Part shown: positions 33,237 through 43,902 of the stretch, piece by piece
Layout of the letters: every line of letters begins with the position of its first letter
Numbering within the stretch: the stretch's first letter is position 1
DNA from: Selaginella moellendorffii
Lineage: Eukaryota > Streptophyta > Lycopodiopsida > Selaginellales > Selaginellaceae
Direction: 5' to 3'
Assembly (NCBI RefSeq): GCF_000143415.4
Contig: NW_003314265.1
Span: forward strand, 2,818,559-2,882,558
Length of the DNA stretch: 64,000 nucleotides
The notes under the pieces: generated by a model
What the model was told of the DNA's origin: nothing
The model's input: only the letters and a program-made list of their open reading frames with translations
Databases searched by the model: none
Program-made: the position numbers and the translations under genes

Positions 33237-34880
33237 ATGAAATCCGGAAATGCGGCACCAGAATCGCTCCGGCAGCGCGCCGCGCGAGCGATCGGCAACG
33301 CCTTGTTCGGCCTCTTCGTCGCCGTGGTGCTGCTGCTCACCGTCTTCGCCGTCACGTACCAGCCGCCGGATCCGTGGCTCGACACCGCCGCCAGCGCCGT
33401 CCGGATGAAGCAGCTCTTCAACAAGGTCGTGGACAACGCCACGTTCCAGACGGCGGGATCGATCTTCCTGACTGGCGAGGACGCCCTTGCACCGGCGAAT
33501 TCCAGAGCCGGGGGCTCGATCTCCATCGAGGACGCCCAGGACGCGGCGGAAAAGGCCCTGGAGGTTACCAGGGGGCTCAATAATGGCGGCAAGGATCGTG
33601 GGTGCGTGGAAAGCGACATTGTTGTGAATTGCTCGGATCCGGGGGTGCTAGCCGCGATCGAGAAGGTCAACTTGGAGAAGTTCCCGGAGATCGACGCTTT
33701 CGAGTACAGAGTCCCCGTCCAGGGAGGGGATGAGAGGAGCTGCGATGTGGCTTGGAAGTACCGGCCGAGGAGGGAGAGATCCAAGAGGATGTACAGGGAC
33801 TACCGGCGCTACACTCTAGTGCTGGAGCCCTCTTGCGAGTATCAAGTGACCGACGTGGGGGACTGGCACTCTGGGAGGAATGCGCGGCTCCAGAGGTTTC
33901 ACGGGATCAATGCCTTCAACGATTCCATCTCGTCTCGTGGCGATGATGATTCTTCGAGCGTCGGAAGGTTCTTGTACTACACTCGAGGAGGGGATCATTG
34001 CAAGGGGATGAAGCAATTCATGTGGAGCTTTCTCTGCGCGCTCGGAGAAGCTCAGTACTTGAACCGGACGCTGGTTGTCGATCTGGACTTTTGTCTCTCG
34101 GGGAAGGATAACTTTCCTGGCCGAGGTGACGAGCCCGGGAAAGACTTGAGGTTCTACATTGATTTCGATCACCTCCGGGAGTCGACCTCGGTGATCGAGC
34201 TCAAGGAATTCTCCAAGTTGAACAAGAAGCACAAGCTCGGCAAGATTCGCAAGAGGGTGATCTCGGACAATGTGAAAGTGAGTCCGATGGAGCTCAGGGA
34301 CGAGACGAGCACGATCGTCGAGAGGAGCTTCCGGGAGAGCAGCGAGCCGGACAACTATTGGTATCGCGTTTGCGAGGGGGAGACCGAGAAGGTGATCCAG
34401 CGGCCCTGGCATATGATCTGGAAATCCAAGAGACTCATGAATATCGTCAACACGATTTGCGGCAAGCTGGAGTGGGACTTCGATGCCGTACGAGTGGAGA
34501 GAGGTGAGAAGGCTGCGAACAAGCAACTTTGGCCCAATCTCGACAAGGATACCTCGGCCGAGGCGGTGTTGAGCAAGCTCTCGGAAAGGATTGATGCTCA
34601 ACGCTACGTTTACATATCGACCAACGAGAGAAGTCCCGGTTTCTTCCACAAGCTGAAGGAGAAGTATGAAGTGTCGGTGCTGGACGACTACAAGGATCTC
34701 TGGGGGCCTGGCAGCGAGTGGTATAACGAGACCATGGCCTTGACGAAGGGAAAGCCGGTGGAGTTCGACGGCTACATGAGAGACGCCGTGGACTCGGAGA
34801 TGTTTCTCAGAGGGAAGAAGCGCATCGAAACTTTCGGCGATCTTACCAGCGACTGCAAGGACGGGATCAACACATGCTAA
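33237..34880 (+). CDS. O-fucosyltransferase-family protein
   Basis: A single-exon frame of 547 residues. A type II membrane anchor lies at residues 23-42 (LFGLFVAVVLLLTVFAVTY), followed by a luminal part, which fits a Golgi enzyme. Blocks such as RFLYYTRGGDHCKGMKQFMW, EAQYLNRTLVVDLDFCLS, WDFDAVRVERGEKAANK and RYVYISTNERSPGFF resemble plant GT106/GT68-like protein O-fucosyltransferase relatives: the His/Arg-rich HxxRxE-type region is read here as VRVERGEK, and the late block has TNE. Acceptor and donor are not deducible; GDP-fucose is assumed from the family. An upstream TTG could extend the frame by five codons, but ATG at 33237 is natural. Confidence 0.8.
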   Translation: MKSGNAAPESLRQRAARAIGNALFGLFVAVVLLLTVFAVTYQPPDPWLDTAASAVRMKQLFNKVVDNATFQTAGSIFLTGEDALAPANSRAGGSISIEDAQDAAEKALEVTRGLNNGGKDRGCVESDIVVNCSDPGVLAAIEKVNLEKFPEIDAFEYRVPVQGGDERSCDVAWKYRPRRERSKRMYRDYRRYTLVLEPSCEYQVTDVGDWHSGRNARLQRFHGINAFNDSISSRGDDDSSSVGRFLYYTRGGDHCKGMKQFMWSFLCALGEAQYLNRTLVVDLDFCLSGKDNFPGRGDEPGKDLRFYIDFDHLRESTSVIELKEFSKLNKKHKLGKIRKRVISDNVKVSPMELRDETSTIVERSFRESSEPDNYWYRVCEGETEKVIQRPWHMIWKSKRLMNIVNTICGKLEWDFDAVRVERGEKAANKQLWPNLDKDTSAEAVLSKLSERIDAQRYVYISTNERSPGFFHKLKEKYEVSVLDDYKDLWGPGSEWYNETMALTKGKPVEFDGYMRDAVDSEMFLRGKKRIETFGDLTSDCKDGINTC

Positions 34881-35475
34881 GCTGCTGCTGCTGGTTTGAT
34901 GGATTCCATCTTCGTTTATTCCTTTCCCTCTTAGAATAATCCTTCAAATTCATTGCTGCTTGCAGTAGCAGCGGTGGAAAGGAAAGAAAAGAAAGAAAAT
35001 CAAAGTCGCCGGCCAGTATAGTACTTGCTCATTCTTCCCGGAGAGAGACAGAGGTGGGCTCTCAGGTTATTTGCATTGAAAAAACTCGTAATTTTCCAGC
35101 CAGGCCACCACGGCAGTAGCAACAGCAACAGCAACAACAACCACCGCCGCATTGAATCCGTGAAAAGAAAGAAGGGCCCGGAAATGAAGAGCCCGAGTGA
35201 CTGCCCGCTCAAGGAAGGTGAGGTAAAAGGTGAGGTGAGTGAGGTCCACTGCTGCTTGTCTGCAAGCTCATTAAAAAAGCCTGGAGTTCTTCGCATTTTT
35301 GTGGTAGTATGTTTGATGTGATTGGCGTGTTGTCGGTGAATAAGTGCGTCCCGTTCCAGTCCAGAGATGGAGAGATCCATTGTTTCGTTTCACGTGTTGG
35401 TTTGTCGCTGAATTCGATTCCTTTGCTTCCGTGCCTGTCACCCTCACGGGATTGTACTCTTCGCAGAGTTTAGAG
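34881..35475. other. Intergenic region between convergent genes
   Basis: The 3' ends of the O-fucosyltransferase-like gene (plus) and the aldo-keto reductase gene (minus) face each other. Contents are AG-rich and CAACAG-type simple sequence (35115-35150); no gene is supported. Confidence 0.5.
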
Positions 35476-36667
35476 TTAGATCTCGTCGTCCCATAGCTCT
35501 TGGACCGTCTTGTACGGGCTGGTGGTGGAGTTGCAAAGCCACTCCCATGCTGCTAGTCTCCTTTGCGGCACGGTCGACTCGATCGTCTCGAGGTCCTCGG
35601 GAAGCAAGTCGAAGTCGAAGCTTTGAATGTTCTCACGCAGTCGCTGTGGATTGTAGCTCTTGACGACGGCGCCGACGCCGATCTGCGTGAGCCACCGAAG
35701 CACGATCTGTGCAGCAAAAGATAGCCGAGAGTCCTGGACGCGTTGAAAGCTTGTAGTACCTGGGCAGGAGATTTGTGGTGCTTTGCTGCGAGTTCCAGGA
35801 CGACGGGATCCTCGAGCACGGATTTGGATCCCCAGACTTTGCCGAGGCCCCCGAGAGGTGACCATGCAAAGACCTGGACGTCATGAGCTCTACAGAAGTC
35901 TCTAAGTTTCTTTTGCTGCCAAATGGGATGGAGCTCCACCTTGCGAGAAAAGATTTCTTGGTTAGTTTTCCTTGAGATCCATGGACTTTTCCTTTTGTTA
36001 CCTGGTTTGCGGCCGGAGGGATTCGAGCGTATTCGAGCAAGTCTCCCAGTTTCTTGGAGCTAAAGTTGCTAACACCGATGGCTTTCGCGAGTCCTTCGTC
36101 GAAACGATCCTCCATTGCCTTCCAGGTGCCTGGAATGTCCAGAGGAAGAATTTCGTGTTCCTTGGGTGGAAAACGAGCTCCTTTTGTGAGCTTGATAGGC
36201 GCGTGCATCAAAAACAAGTCCACGAAATCCACCCGTAGAGCACTGGAGAAAGAGAAGATTTAGTCCGCAATCTACCAGGAAAAGATGAAAGATTGTCCTA
36301 GCCTGAGGCTCTTCTTCAATGCCGGAAGAACATCCTGCGGGGCATGGTCGTCGGATCTCAGCTTCGTCGTCAGAAAAACCTCCTCCCTCGTCACCAATCC
36401 GGCATCGAAAGCTATCGCGAGCGCCTCGCCGATCGCTGTCTCGGTGCCATAGGCGGTAGCAGTGTCAAAGTGTCGATAGCCAAGCTGTTCGAGGTCCCAA
36501 AATTTGTGGGAACAAACGGCGAACAAAGAAGTCGAGCAAACCTTGATTGCGCTTAGAACTGCCCCCTTGATTTCTTCTGCGCTGGTGAAAGTCCCACTTC
36601 CAAATCCGACAGCGGGAGCGCGCGCCCCGGTCCTCAGCTGGAAAAATGGAGCCTCCATTTTGGCCAA
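35476..36667 (-). CDS. NADPH-dependent aldo-keto reductase, AKR4-like
   Basis: Five exons, 36542-36667, 36303-36484, 36002-36242, 35760-35939 and 35476-35706, give 319 residues, standard for the (alpha/beta)8 AKR fold. The catalytic tetrad is complete: Asp and Tyr in [10 protein letters not shown], Lys in TTKLRSDD and His in LFLMHAP. The cofactor side shows [13 protein letters not shown] (the AKR KS/KxxxxRxxEN site). The C-terminal loop is [20 protein letters not shown], ending DDEI. Sequence style ([23 protein letters not shown]) fits the AKR4 group, which reduces sugars, ketones or polyketides; the substrate is open. The intron at 36243-36302 begins with GC rather than GT; the alternative GT site would insert about nine residues into a conserved helix. 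Cytosolic. Confidence 0.92.
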
Positions 36668-36734
36668 GAGCCCTAGAATGCCAGTGATTTAAGCGATGCC
36701 GTCGATTCGAGGCAATATGAGCCGTCCGATCCGG
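36657..36734. promoter_or_regulatory. 5'-flank block shared with the second PPR gene
   Basis: About 78 bp from the AKR start codon outward is alike, base for base in most positions, to 41540-41617 upstream of the PPR gene at 41630. Conserved words are TTTTGGCCAAGA, CCGTCGATTC and CAATATG followed by GCCGT and CGATCCGG. It may be a duplicated promoter piece. Confidence 0.55.
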
Positions 36735-37207
36735 TCAGCAATGGCATGGCGCATTCTTGTCCCCCGTGGCAGATTTGACAATGGCGACGATACCAACGAC
36801 AAGAGTGGTGCTAGGATGATCGGACGTATAGAAGTACTTTGGTGAAATCGCAAAAGGGCTAGAATTTCAGCAAAAATATCTTTTGGACGAAGGAGCTCGC
36901 TGTTTTCATCCGAGGAAGCTGTGAAGTCGCCGTGGTGGCGGCTGAGAGAAATCGAAGAGTGCCAAGAGAAGCTTCCTGACGTCCTGGTATGTGTTTGATG
37001 TCCAACTTAGCTGCTTTAAGCTGGCTGGGATCAAGCACTTGGCCGAAGTAACACGATACTGCACCCGTGTGTTGCGTAGCCCTTTTCAGCGAACCCAAGG
37101 AAGGAGGGGCGGTTTGCTCTGGTGATGAATGAATCTTTTGACAATGATGGAATTCAAGAGACGCAACCCAGACATAGTTATAATCTAATCTGTTAGAGTT
37201 CCACACA

Positions 37208-37530
37208 AGGGATTTTTAAGGGGCTACTCTGTGCGCTCTTCACGGTGAGTTCCCTCTATGTCTTCCTGTTTGGCGAGCTGGCTAGTCAGAATGGTCTCGA
37301 TGACATAAACTTCAGCGTAGACACGAAAGGCTAGCTGGTCATATGGCACAGCAAGCACACACAGGTCACAGGTCTAAGCAGGAGGACAGAGTGCTGGTTG
37401 TTTCGTCAACTTTGGTGTTTCTGGAGTGTTCGACAGGGGCCACTGACTCAAGGCCAGAGGCTCGGCGAGGCTTTGCAATCGAGGACATGGAAGGCATGTT
37501 TATGGAGAAGGCTAAGCCATGGCCACTTAG
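37208..37530 (+). pseudogene. PP2C fragment, duplicate of the gene at 40518
   Basis: The nucleotide sequence follows the 5' part of the PP2C gene (from CTACTCTGTG through GGAGAAGGCT), with deletions, a TAG after the signal-like region, loss of the VFDGHG aspartates, and an abrupt end near 37510. Only about a third of the gene is present. Between 36735 and 37207 no gene is seen. Confidence 0.8.
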
Positions 37531-37858
37531 TCTTGAGCTCGTCATAGTGGTCACCATGTCCACCATCTTTGCAATGCCCAGCGCTTTCTCCCGTGGAGGC
37601 CTGAGGCCTCCTAAAATGTAGGATGCCCTACCCCTAAAAAGGCTTTCCATTGTGCCGCTCACGCCGTAGCTCGATATTCTTCACGCTGCGCAGTCGGTAG
37701 GCGTAGGAGGACTGCCGCTGCTCCGGCTGCTCCGCGAGGAAAGAAGAAGACGGCGCCGATGGAGGCAGTGATGGCGGAGCCGCCCGAGGATATGAGTGGA
37801 CACGTGCTGTGCTTGGCGGAGCTAGGAAGAGTGCAAGAGCGAGTTGTGGTCATTTTCC

Positions 37859-39927
37859 ATGCAGCTCTTCCAAACGCGCGAGATGTGCACCTCTACTCTG
37901 TACATCTCGAACTTCTCAAGCTACGCCGATCTCGACTCATGGGTCACATTCGAGCATCTCTGGAGCTGTCAACGTGCGGTACACCACAAGCTCTGGAGCA
38001 CGCATTCACAAAGTAAGAATATGTGCATGGTACTTTTTTAAAAATATCGGTGGCTCGTTTGAAGGATGAATGACGAGCTGCGGGATGTGGTGGGAACATC
38101 AGATTGCTGGGTATGTGGTGATCTCTCTTCTTGTCTGATGGATTACTGCTGTTGCTGTGGTTAGAATTGGTGTGCGCAAAACAGGTCCTTGGTGGTGGTG
38201 CTTGGAGACGCACATGTGTATGTGTTTGGCGAGGCCCTTGCGTCAGTGATGCTGTGCCGAAGTGGGAAGGACGAGAGGCTAACTCGTCCAAGTTCTCTCC
38301 ACCGTCTCAAAAATGCTAGCCCCCCGCAAAGTAGCAGCCTACCTTTTTATTACCACAAGGTACTAATGTTTATGTTGAAATTTGTAATCTGGAAGCTTGT
38401 GCACGCAGGAGCGGCTGACTACAGCAGACTCTTACCTTATCGTTACGTCAAGACACCTAGAGCGTCACATGGATAGCGATTATACAAGCGTTTTCACCAC
38501 TCGGATTGACGCACTTGTGAGTATTGTATACTTCTGATCCGCAAACGAGCTTGTAATGGACAGGGCCTCGAGGAAGCGTGCCGCCAGATTGCCGGTACAG
38601 GGACTGATGAATGCAGGACATTCGCAGTAGTTGCTGTTGGAGAGCTGCTTCGACAGAAAGTGGCCAATGGAGTGACTCAAGAGGTGAGTGGACAGCTACA
38701 CAGCGCTGCAGAGGACAAAGAGGAAGGCCCAATCGAAATATTTCCCGATCCTGCGGAGGAATCTGTGTCTGAAGACGAAAATGAGTACGAAAATGAGTTT
38801 GAAGATGAGTTTGAAGAGTTTCAAGACGAAGACGAGTTATATGGTGTTATACCCCATGGTTTGCGCCCCCTAGGTATGTACAGTACATCCATAAACTAAT
38901 TGTAGCTATATAACCATATTACTGTTTTCAGATAATGGGAACCCCCAATTACCCGAACCCGTCACCTCTTGCGAACCCCGACCTCGCAGGGACCCCTGCA
39001 TAAGGGTGATGGACCTCAAGGTAATAATGCTTCAAATTTATCACTCTTGTTTTTTCGATTGTCCGAATTTGTGGTTTGAGGTTTAGTGGCTTTTGATCAG
39101 GAAGAGGACCTCAAGCTTGTTTGTAAAGTCGGCTCTTGCAAGTTTGTGATTAAAAGCGGGGACATAAGTGAGTGGTTTGTGGACGGAAAGAATGATGCTA
39201 TTGTAATTCCTGTGGAAGGTCAAATACACAGAGGTAAAGCAAAGGGGTATTTGGCATTTGACATGAGCTTTTGTCTTTTCAGAAATATGTTATGCTACTG
39301 GTTCCTTTACTGGCTTGGATATCATGTAATTGTCTTTCCTTATTTTGTTTTTATTATCTTTTAACTAACTTGTTTCTCAGCCCTTCAGCAGGACTGCCAG
39401 CATCTAAAATCATTATTACTCAAGGCCTAAAATACTCCAAAGTCAGGGAGACGGAAGCTGTGGAGCATCTTGGTCGCACTTACAGGTATGCCGGAGTGAG
39501 TAGCAAATTTAATACATTGTGCTTTTGCTATCACAGGGACGCTATATCATTTGCTTGCGGGGAGGGCGTTAAGCACATAGCGCTCCCAGCTATCTCCTGC
39601 GGACATGGCGGGTTTGTACTCACACCTTCCTTCTTGGATACTGAGTTCGCATTGTATTTCAGGTTTCCTCTGGATAAAGCGGCATGGATTGCTGTAGAAA
39701 GCGTACAAAAGGCACTCAAAAGTGCTAAAGTGTCCATTGAGGTAAGCTGCCCTGAATTAGATATGCGTTTCTTAACTCTGTGTTCTAAATTCTAGGTTCA
39801 CTTTGTCATAAAGGACGAACCCACCTGGAGGGCATGGGTAGCTGCAACAGACCTCCTTGCATTTAAGGATTATGATGGCTACGTATCTTGTTGGAGCACT
39901 AGACCTCCCTTTTCATTCACCTCCTAA
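37859..39927 (+). CDS. Macro-domain (ADP-ribose-binding fold) protein
   Basis: Exons: ?-38012, 38065-38110, 38165-38359, 38409-38516, 38564-38873, 38932-39020, 39101-39233, 39389-39485, 39537-39611, 39663-39741 and 39796-39927; all phases fit. The C-terminal half is macro-like: FVIKSGDISEWFVDGKNDAI, GQIHRAG, IIITQG, then HIALPAISCGHGGFPLDKAA. The long loop between the first and second thirds is shortened, and the usual NAAN is missing, so ADP-ribose binding or hydrolysis is uncertain. The N-terminal part (DLDSWVTFEHLWSCQRAVHH, SLVVVLGDAHVYVFGEAL) is unrecognised; a Glu/Asp-rich stretch lies between. The start is unclear: the ATG at 37859 is in frame, but a better-looking N-terminus (MAEPPEDMSGHVLCLAELGR, 37774 on) is in another frame, so a frameshift or missed intron is possible. 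Confidence 0.65.
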
Positions 39928-40077
39928 GGGATTCCACCTTTTCTTATTGAAGATCCTGAAAAAAAGTTCTAAAAAGTGGATAAAGAAAGTGTTTAAAAGA
40001 AGATATATCTAAACAAACCGATGCTTATGTTCATAGAAAATTAATTCTCTCCAGGAAATTCACTAATTCACAACTCG

Positions 40078-40385
40078 GGCAGTAGCAGCCAACCGGTCTT
40101 CACCTTCAAAGACGAGTTCCAGAGCCTGTTCATCCAGTCCAACTCGTGTGACTACTTCGAGGTGGTACACAGGTTTTCAATTTTGAGAGAATTTCTTTTC
40201 CCTGGAAGCTTTCCAACACCGACCGCTTCACCTGATTTTGGCCTATGGCATACAGCGGTGGAGCACCGCTTAAGATCAGCCTACCACCTGGATGGCATCC
40301 AAAGACACGAAGACAGTAGTGTTGATCCATCCAACCGGATGCGTGCAAATTCGACTCCTACCTGCACAAAAATTCTGGATTCTCC
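40078..40385. pseudogene. Rearranged fragment of RPAIN last exon
   Basis: 40078-40172 (plus) reads QPVFTFKDEFQSLFIQSNSC and then DYFEVV, the C-terminus of the RPAIN-like gene at 57571. About 40315-40380 matches the 5' part of the same exon, but in the opposite orientation. The exon has thus been copied and internally inverted. Confidence 0.75.
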
Positions 40386-40517
40386 TCCCACGACTCCGAC
40401 TCTGGAGCAAACTTAGATCACATTGGTTTCAAACTTAGTTGCCTCAAGGCTCATTGAATACCAAAATGAATAAGCATATAATTTAACCTATTAGAATCTG
40501 TTATTAATCTAGGGATC

Positions 40518-41459
40518 ATGAAGCCGCTACTCTGTGCTCTCTTCATGGTGAGTTCCCTATACTTGTGCTATGTCTTCCTATTTGGCGAGCTGGCTAGTCA
40601 GAATGGTCTCAAGGACATAAATTTTAGTGTAGACGGGAAAAACAGCTGGTCATATGGCACAGCAGGGAGTACTGGTCACAGGTCTAAGCAGGAGGACAGA
40701 GTGCTGGTTGTTTCAAGCCATGCCGACTTTGGTGTTTTTGGGGTGTTTGACGGCCACGGCAGTTCAGGGGCCAGTGACTTTGCAGCTAACACATTCTACC
40801 CCGTGTTCTCCAGACGCATCGCAGAAGGCCAGAGACTTGGCGAGGCTTTACAAATGGCAATCGAGGACGTGGAGAACATGTTCATGGAGAAGGCTCACAA
40901 GCAAGCATGGTACTCCGGCTCCACAGCATGCATTGCAGTGGTCACTCCACAAGTGGCGATAGTGGGAAGCGTGGGCGACTCGAGAGCTCTGGTTTGTGTG
41001 GCACGGAAAAACTCAACAACGAATTTGATAGAAATGGACAGCACTCAGCTCAGCAAAGATCACCACCCGGAGTTGGCAGAGGAGAGGCGTCGGATCGAGG
41101 CTGCCGGAGGCTTTGTCGAGTTTGGAGGAGTGAATGGAGAGCTAGCAGTGTCTCGGGTGATTGGAGACATGGAATTCAAAGCTTTTGGCGTGAGTGCACA
41201 AGCAAATGTTGTGGAGTACAGGATTGAGAACAGTAATGAAGAGTTTCTGGTGCTTGCTTCGGACGGGATCTTCCAGAGGATGTCGAACCAGGACGTGTGT
41301 AACACAGTCATCATTGCTAGAGGATCTAGAGCACTGGATCATGAATCGAGGAGTGGACTTTCTCAGGTGGCTGCTGTGATGATCGTGGAGGACGCACTTG
41401 AAAGTGGGAGCAGTGACAATCTCTCGGTCATTGTTGTTCCTCTTGTGGGAGAGAGATAA
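40518..41459 (+). CDS. PP2C-family protein phosphatase
   Basis: A frame of 313 residues. After a hydrophobic N-terminus (CALFMVSSLYLCYVFLFGEL, a signal peptide or anchor) come the PP2C motifs in order: SKQEDR, FGVFDGHGSSGASDFAA, YSGSTACIAVV, VGSVGDSRAL, LSKDHHPELAEERRRIEAAG, VSRVIGDMEFK, LVLASDGIFQRMSNQDV and GSSDNLSVIVV. The metal-binding Asp residues of DGHG, SDG and DN are present, so Mn/Mg-dependent Ser/Thr phosphatase activity is likely. It is shorter than most family members but has both ends. The early GTGAGTTCC could be a donor, so the anchor might be removed by splicing. A partial copy lies at 37208. Confidence 0.88.
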   Translation: MKPLLCALFMVSSLYLCYVFLFGELASQNGLKDINFSVDGKNSWSYGTAGSTGHRSKQEDRVLVVSSHADFGVFGVFDGHGSSGASDFAANTFYPVFSRRIAEGQRLGEALQMAIEDVENMFMEKAHKQAWYSGSTACIAVVTPQVAIVGSVGDSRALVCVARKNSTTNLIEMDSTQLSKDHHPELAEERRRIEAAGGFVEFGGVNGELAVSRVIGDMEFKAFGVSAQANVVEYRIENSNEEFLVLASDGIFQRMSNQDVCNTVIIARGSRALDHESRSGLSQVAAVMIVEDALESGSSDNLSVIVVPLVGER

Positions 41460-41539
41460 CAACAATAAACTTTCATTGACGTTTCATTAAAGTTTAGTCC
41501 AAATATAGTAAAGATTGACATTCTTGATTCTCAAATGGG

Positions 41540-41617
41540 TTTTGGCCAAGAACCCTAAATTACCGCGGATTTAAACAGTACCGTCGATTCTAGACAATAT
41601 GGGCCGTTCGATCCGGC
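41540..41617. promoter_or_regulatory. Flank block shared with the AKR gene
   Basis: Second copy of the roughly 78-bp block described at 36657-36734. It ends 12 bp before the ATG of the PPR gene at 41630. Confidence 0.55.
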
Positions 41618-41629
41618 CGCTCTCGTTTT

Positions 41630-43885
41630 ATGCGTTTGCTCCTCTCTTCCCTGCGTGACTCCCTAACCGATCTCTTGCGCCCCAATGCGATCCCCACCTC
41701 CGCCGCCTACGCCGCCGCGCTCCGCCAATGCGCCGATCTGGGCGCGCTCCAAGAGGGCCGCCGGATCCACGCCCACATCGCCAGCCACGGCCTCGACCGC
41801 GACACGTTCCTGGGCAACACCCTCGTCCAGATGTACGGCGCCTGCTCCTCCGCCCGGGACGCCCTCCAGGCGCTGGAGAGAATCCGCGAGAGGAACGTCT
41901 ACTCGTGGACCATCATGGTCAAGGCTTATGCCCAGTCGGGGCATCTGGAGGACGCGCGGCGTACCTTCGACCAGATGCCTGCATGGAACGCGGTTACGTG
42001 GAACACGCTGCTGGCGGGGCTCCTTCACCACCGCCGGATCGACCTCGCCAACTTTGCCTTCGAGAAAATGCCCGAACGCGACATGTTTGCGTGGAACTTG
42101 ATGCTCGCAGCATATGCCCAAAACGGGCACATGCTGAAAGCCAGAGCGATGTTTGATTCTATTCCCAGTCCGGGGATCATCTCTTGGAACATCATGATCC
42201 AGGTGTACGGAAAGGAGGGGTTGACAGAACAAGCACTGAAAATCTTCCACTCCATGCTTCACAGAGATACCTACTCGTGGAACTCGCTCGTCGCGGCATT
42301 TGCCCAAAAGGGGGACCTGGAGCGCGCGAGGGTGGTGTTCGATCGGATGCCCGAGCAGAGCGTCGTGACGTGGACGGTCATGGTGTCCGGCTACGCGCAG
42401 CACGGCTGCCTGGACGAGGCGGCGGCGCTCTTCGAATCCATGCCCAACAAGGACGCCCCGACGTCCTCCTGGGCGTGGAACGCGCTCATCGCCGGATTCG
42501 GCGAGCTGGGCGACCTCCAATCCGCGCGCCGCCTCTTCGAAGCCATGCCCGTCCGCGACATCGCCTCCTGGAACTCGATCATCACGGGCTACGCCGAGAA
42601 CGGCTGCCTGGACGACGCCAAGAGCCTGTTTGACGCCGCCGAGGAGCAAAACATCGTGTCGTGGAACTCGATGATCCGGGCCTACTCGCGCAACGCCGAG
42701 GTCGAGCGGGCGCGCGGGGTCTTCGATCGGATGCCCGGCCGCGACACGGTCTCCTGGAACGTCATGATCGCGGCGTACCTCCAGCACGGGAGCTTGGATC
42801 CCGCGAAGGATCTCTTTGATCTTTCCCCGCAGAGAGACACGGTGACCGAGACCGCGATGGTGTATGGATATGCCCAGGCCGGGCATCTGGCTGTATCAAG
42901 CGCCATCTTCGAGTCCATGAAGGAGAAGGATTCGGTCGCGTGGAATGTGATGATCGTGGCGTATGCGCAGAATGGTTTTCTAGCGGAGGCAGCGGAGGTT
43001 TTCGACCGAGCGCCGCGGCGAGACGTTGCGTGCTGGAACTCGATGATCACCGCAAATGCCAAGAATGGGGATCTGGAGCGCGCCATTGCGATGTTTGAGA
43101 GGATCCCCAGCCGCGACTGCGCGTCGTGGGCGGTGATGATCTCCGGGCTGGGGCAGTCGGGCCTCTCCCGCGACGCGCGGCGCGTCTTCTCGTCGCTGGA
43201 TCTCGAGGGCTGGCGGCCGGACGAGGCCGTGATGGCGGGGATGATCGAGTCGTGCTGCGACGCCGCTGGGATCGCAAGCGCCCGCGAGTGCGCGGCGGAG
43301 CTGGGGCTGGAGTCCCGGCCCGCCATCGCGATCGCGCTCGTCAACGCCTACGCCAAGAGCGGCTTCCTGGAGACGGCGGCGGCGGTGTTCTTCCACGGCA
43401 TCACCGCGGCTCGCGACGTGGTGGCGTGGACGACCATGATCACCGCCACCGCCCAGGCGGGCCACGGCGGCGCCGCTCGCGAGCTCTTCCAGTCCATGCA
43501 GCTCCACGGGATCAAGCCCAACAGCGTTACCTATCTCAACATCCTGTGCGCTTGCAGCTACGCGGGGCTCGTGATCGATGCCTGCTGCTACTTGCGATCC
43601 TCCATCGGGGACTACTGGATCGCGCCCAAGATGGATCACTTCGTGTGCCTGGTAGACATTCTAGGGCGCGCGGGGATGATCGCCGAGGCGGAGGAGGCGC
43701 TGCGCGGCATGCCCTACGAGGCCGACTCCATCGCCTGGTTGACGATGCTGGCGGCGTGCAAGAACCACGGCGAATCGCGGCGGGGGACGGCAGCCGCGGC
43801 GGCGATCCACGAGCTGGAGCCCGGCGCCGCGGCGCTCTATCTCCTTTCAAGCAATATGAGCGTGGAGGAAGCCCACGAGATTTAG
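41630..43885 (+). CDS. PPR protein, PLS class
   Basis: A single exon of 751 residues. The N-terminus has the typical [20 protein letters not shown] block, then about 20 repeats of 31-36 residues (e.g. [20 protein letters not shown]). The last repeats carry [20 protein letters not shown] and [20 protein letters not shown], then an E-like end ([40 protein letters not shown]). No DYW domain; it ends VEEAHEI. The role is organellar RNA binding, probably editing. The coding GC is high, which opens long spurious frames on both strands. The stop lies only 17 bp before the ATG of the PRP2/DHX16 gene. Confidence 0.92.
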   Translation: MRLLLSSLRDSLTDLLRPNAIPTSAAYAAALRQCADLGALQEGRRIHAHIASHGLDRDTFLGNTLVQMYGACSSARDALQALERIRERNVYSWTIMVKAYAQSGHLEDARRTFDQMPAWNAVTWNTLLAGLLHHRRIDLANFAFEKMPERDMFAWNLMLAAYAQNGHMLKARAMFDSIPSPGIISWNIMIQVYGKEGLTEQALKIFHSMLHRDTYSWNSLVAAFAQKGDLERARVVFDRMPEQSVVTWTVMVSGYAQHGCLDEAAALFESMPNKDAPTSSWAWNALIAGFGELGDLQSARRLFEAMPVRDIASWNSIITGYAENGCLDDAKSLFDAAEEQNIVSWNSMIRAYSRNAEVERARGVFDRMPGRDTVSWNVMIAAYLQHGSLDPAKDLFDLSPQRDTVTETAMVYGYAQAGHLAVSSAIFESMKEKDSVAWNVMIVAYAQNGFLAEAAEVFDRAPRRDVACWNSMITANAKNGDLERAIAMFERIPSRDCASWAVMISGLGQSGLSRDARRVFSSLDLEGWRPDEAVMAGMIESCCDAAGIASARECAAELGLESRPAIAIALVNAYAKSGFLETAAAVFFHGITAARDVVAWTTMITATAQAGHGGAARELFQSMQLHGIKPNSVTYLNILCACSYAGLVIDACCYLRSSIGDYWIAPKMDHFVCLVDILGRAGMIAEAEEALRGMPYEADSIAWLTMLAACKNHGESRRGTAAAAAIHELEPGAAALYLLSSNMSVEEAHEI

Positions 43886-43902
43886 GGTTAGGGCTCTTGG
43901 CC

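Noticed and set aside
43126-43902. Long N-terminal extension of the PRP2/DHX16 frame into the PPR gene
   Set aside because: It is an alternative frame of GC-rich PPR coding sequence; family homology begins exactly at the ATG at 43903.
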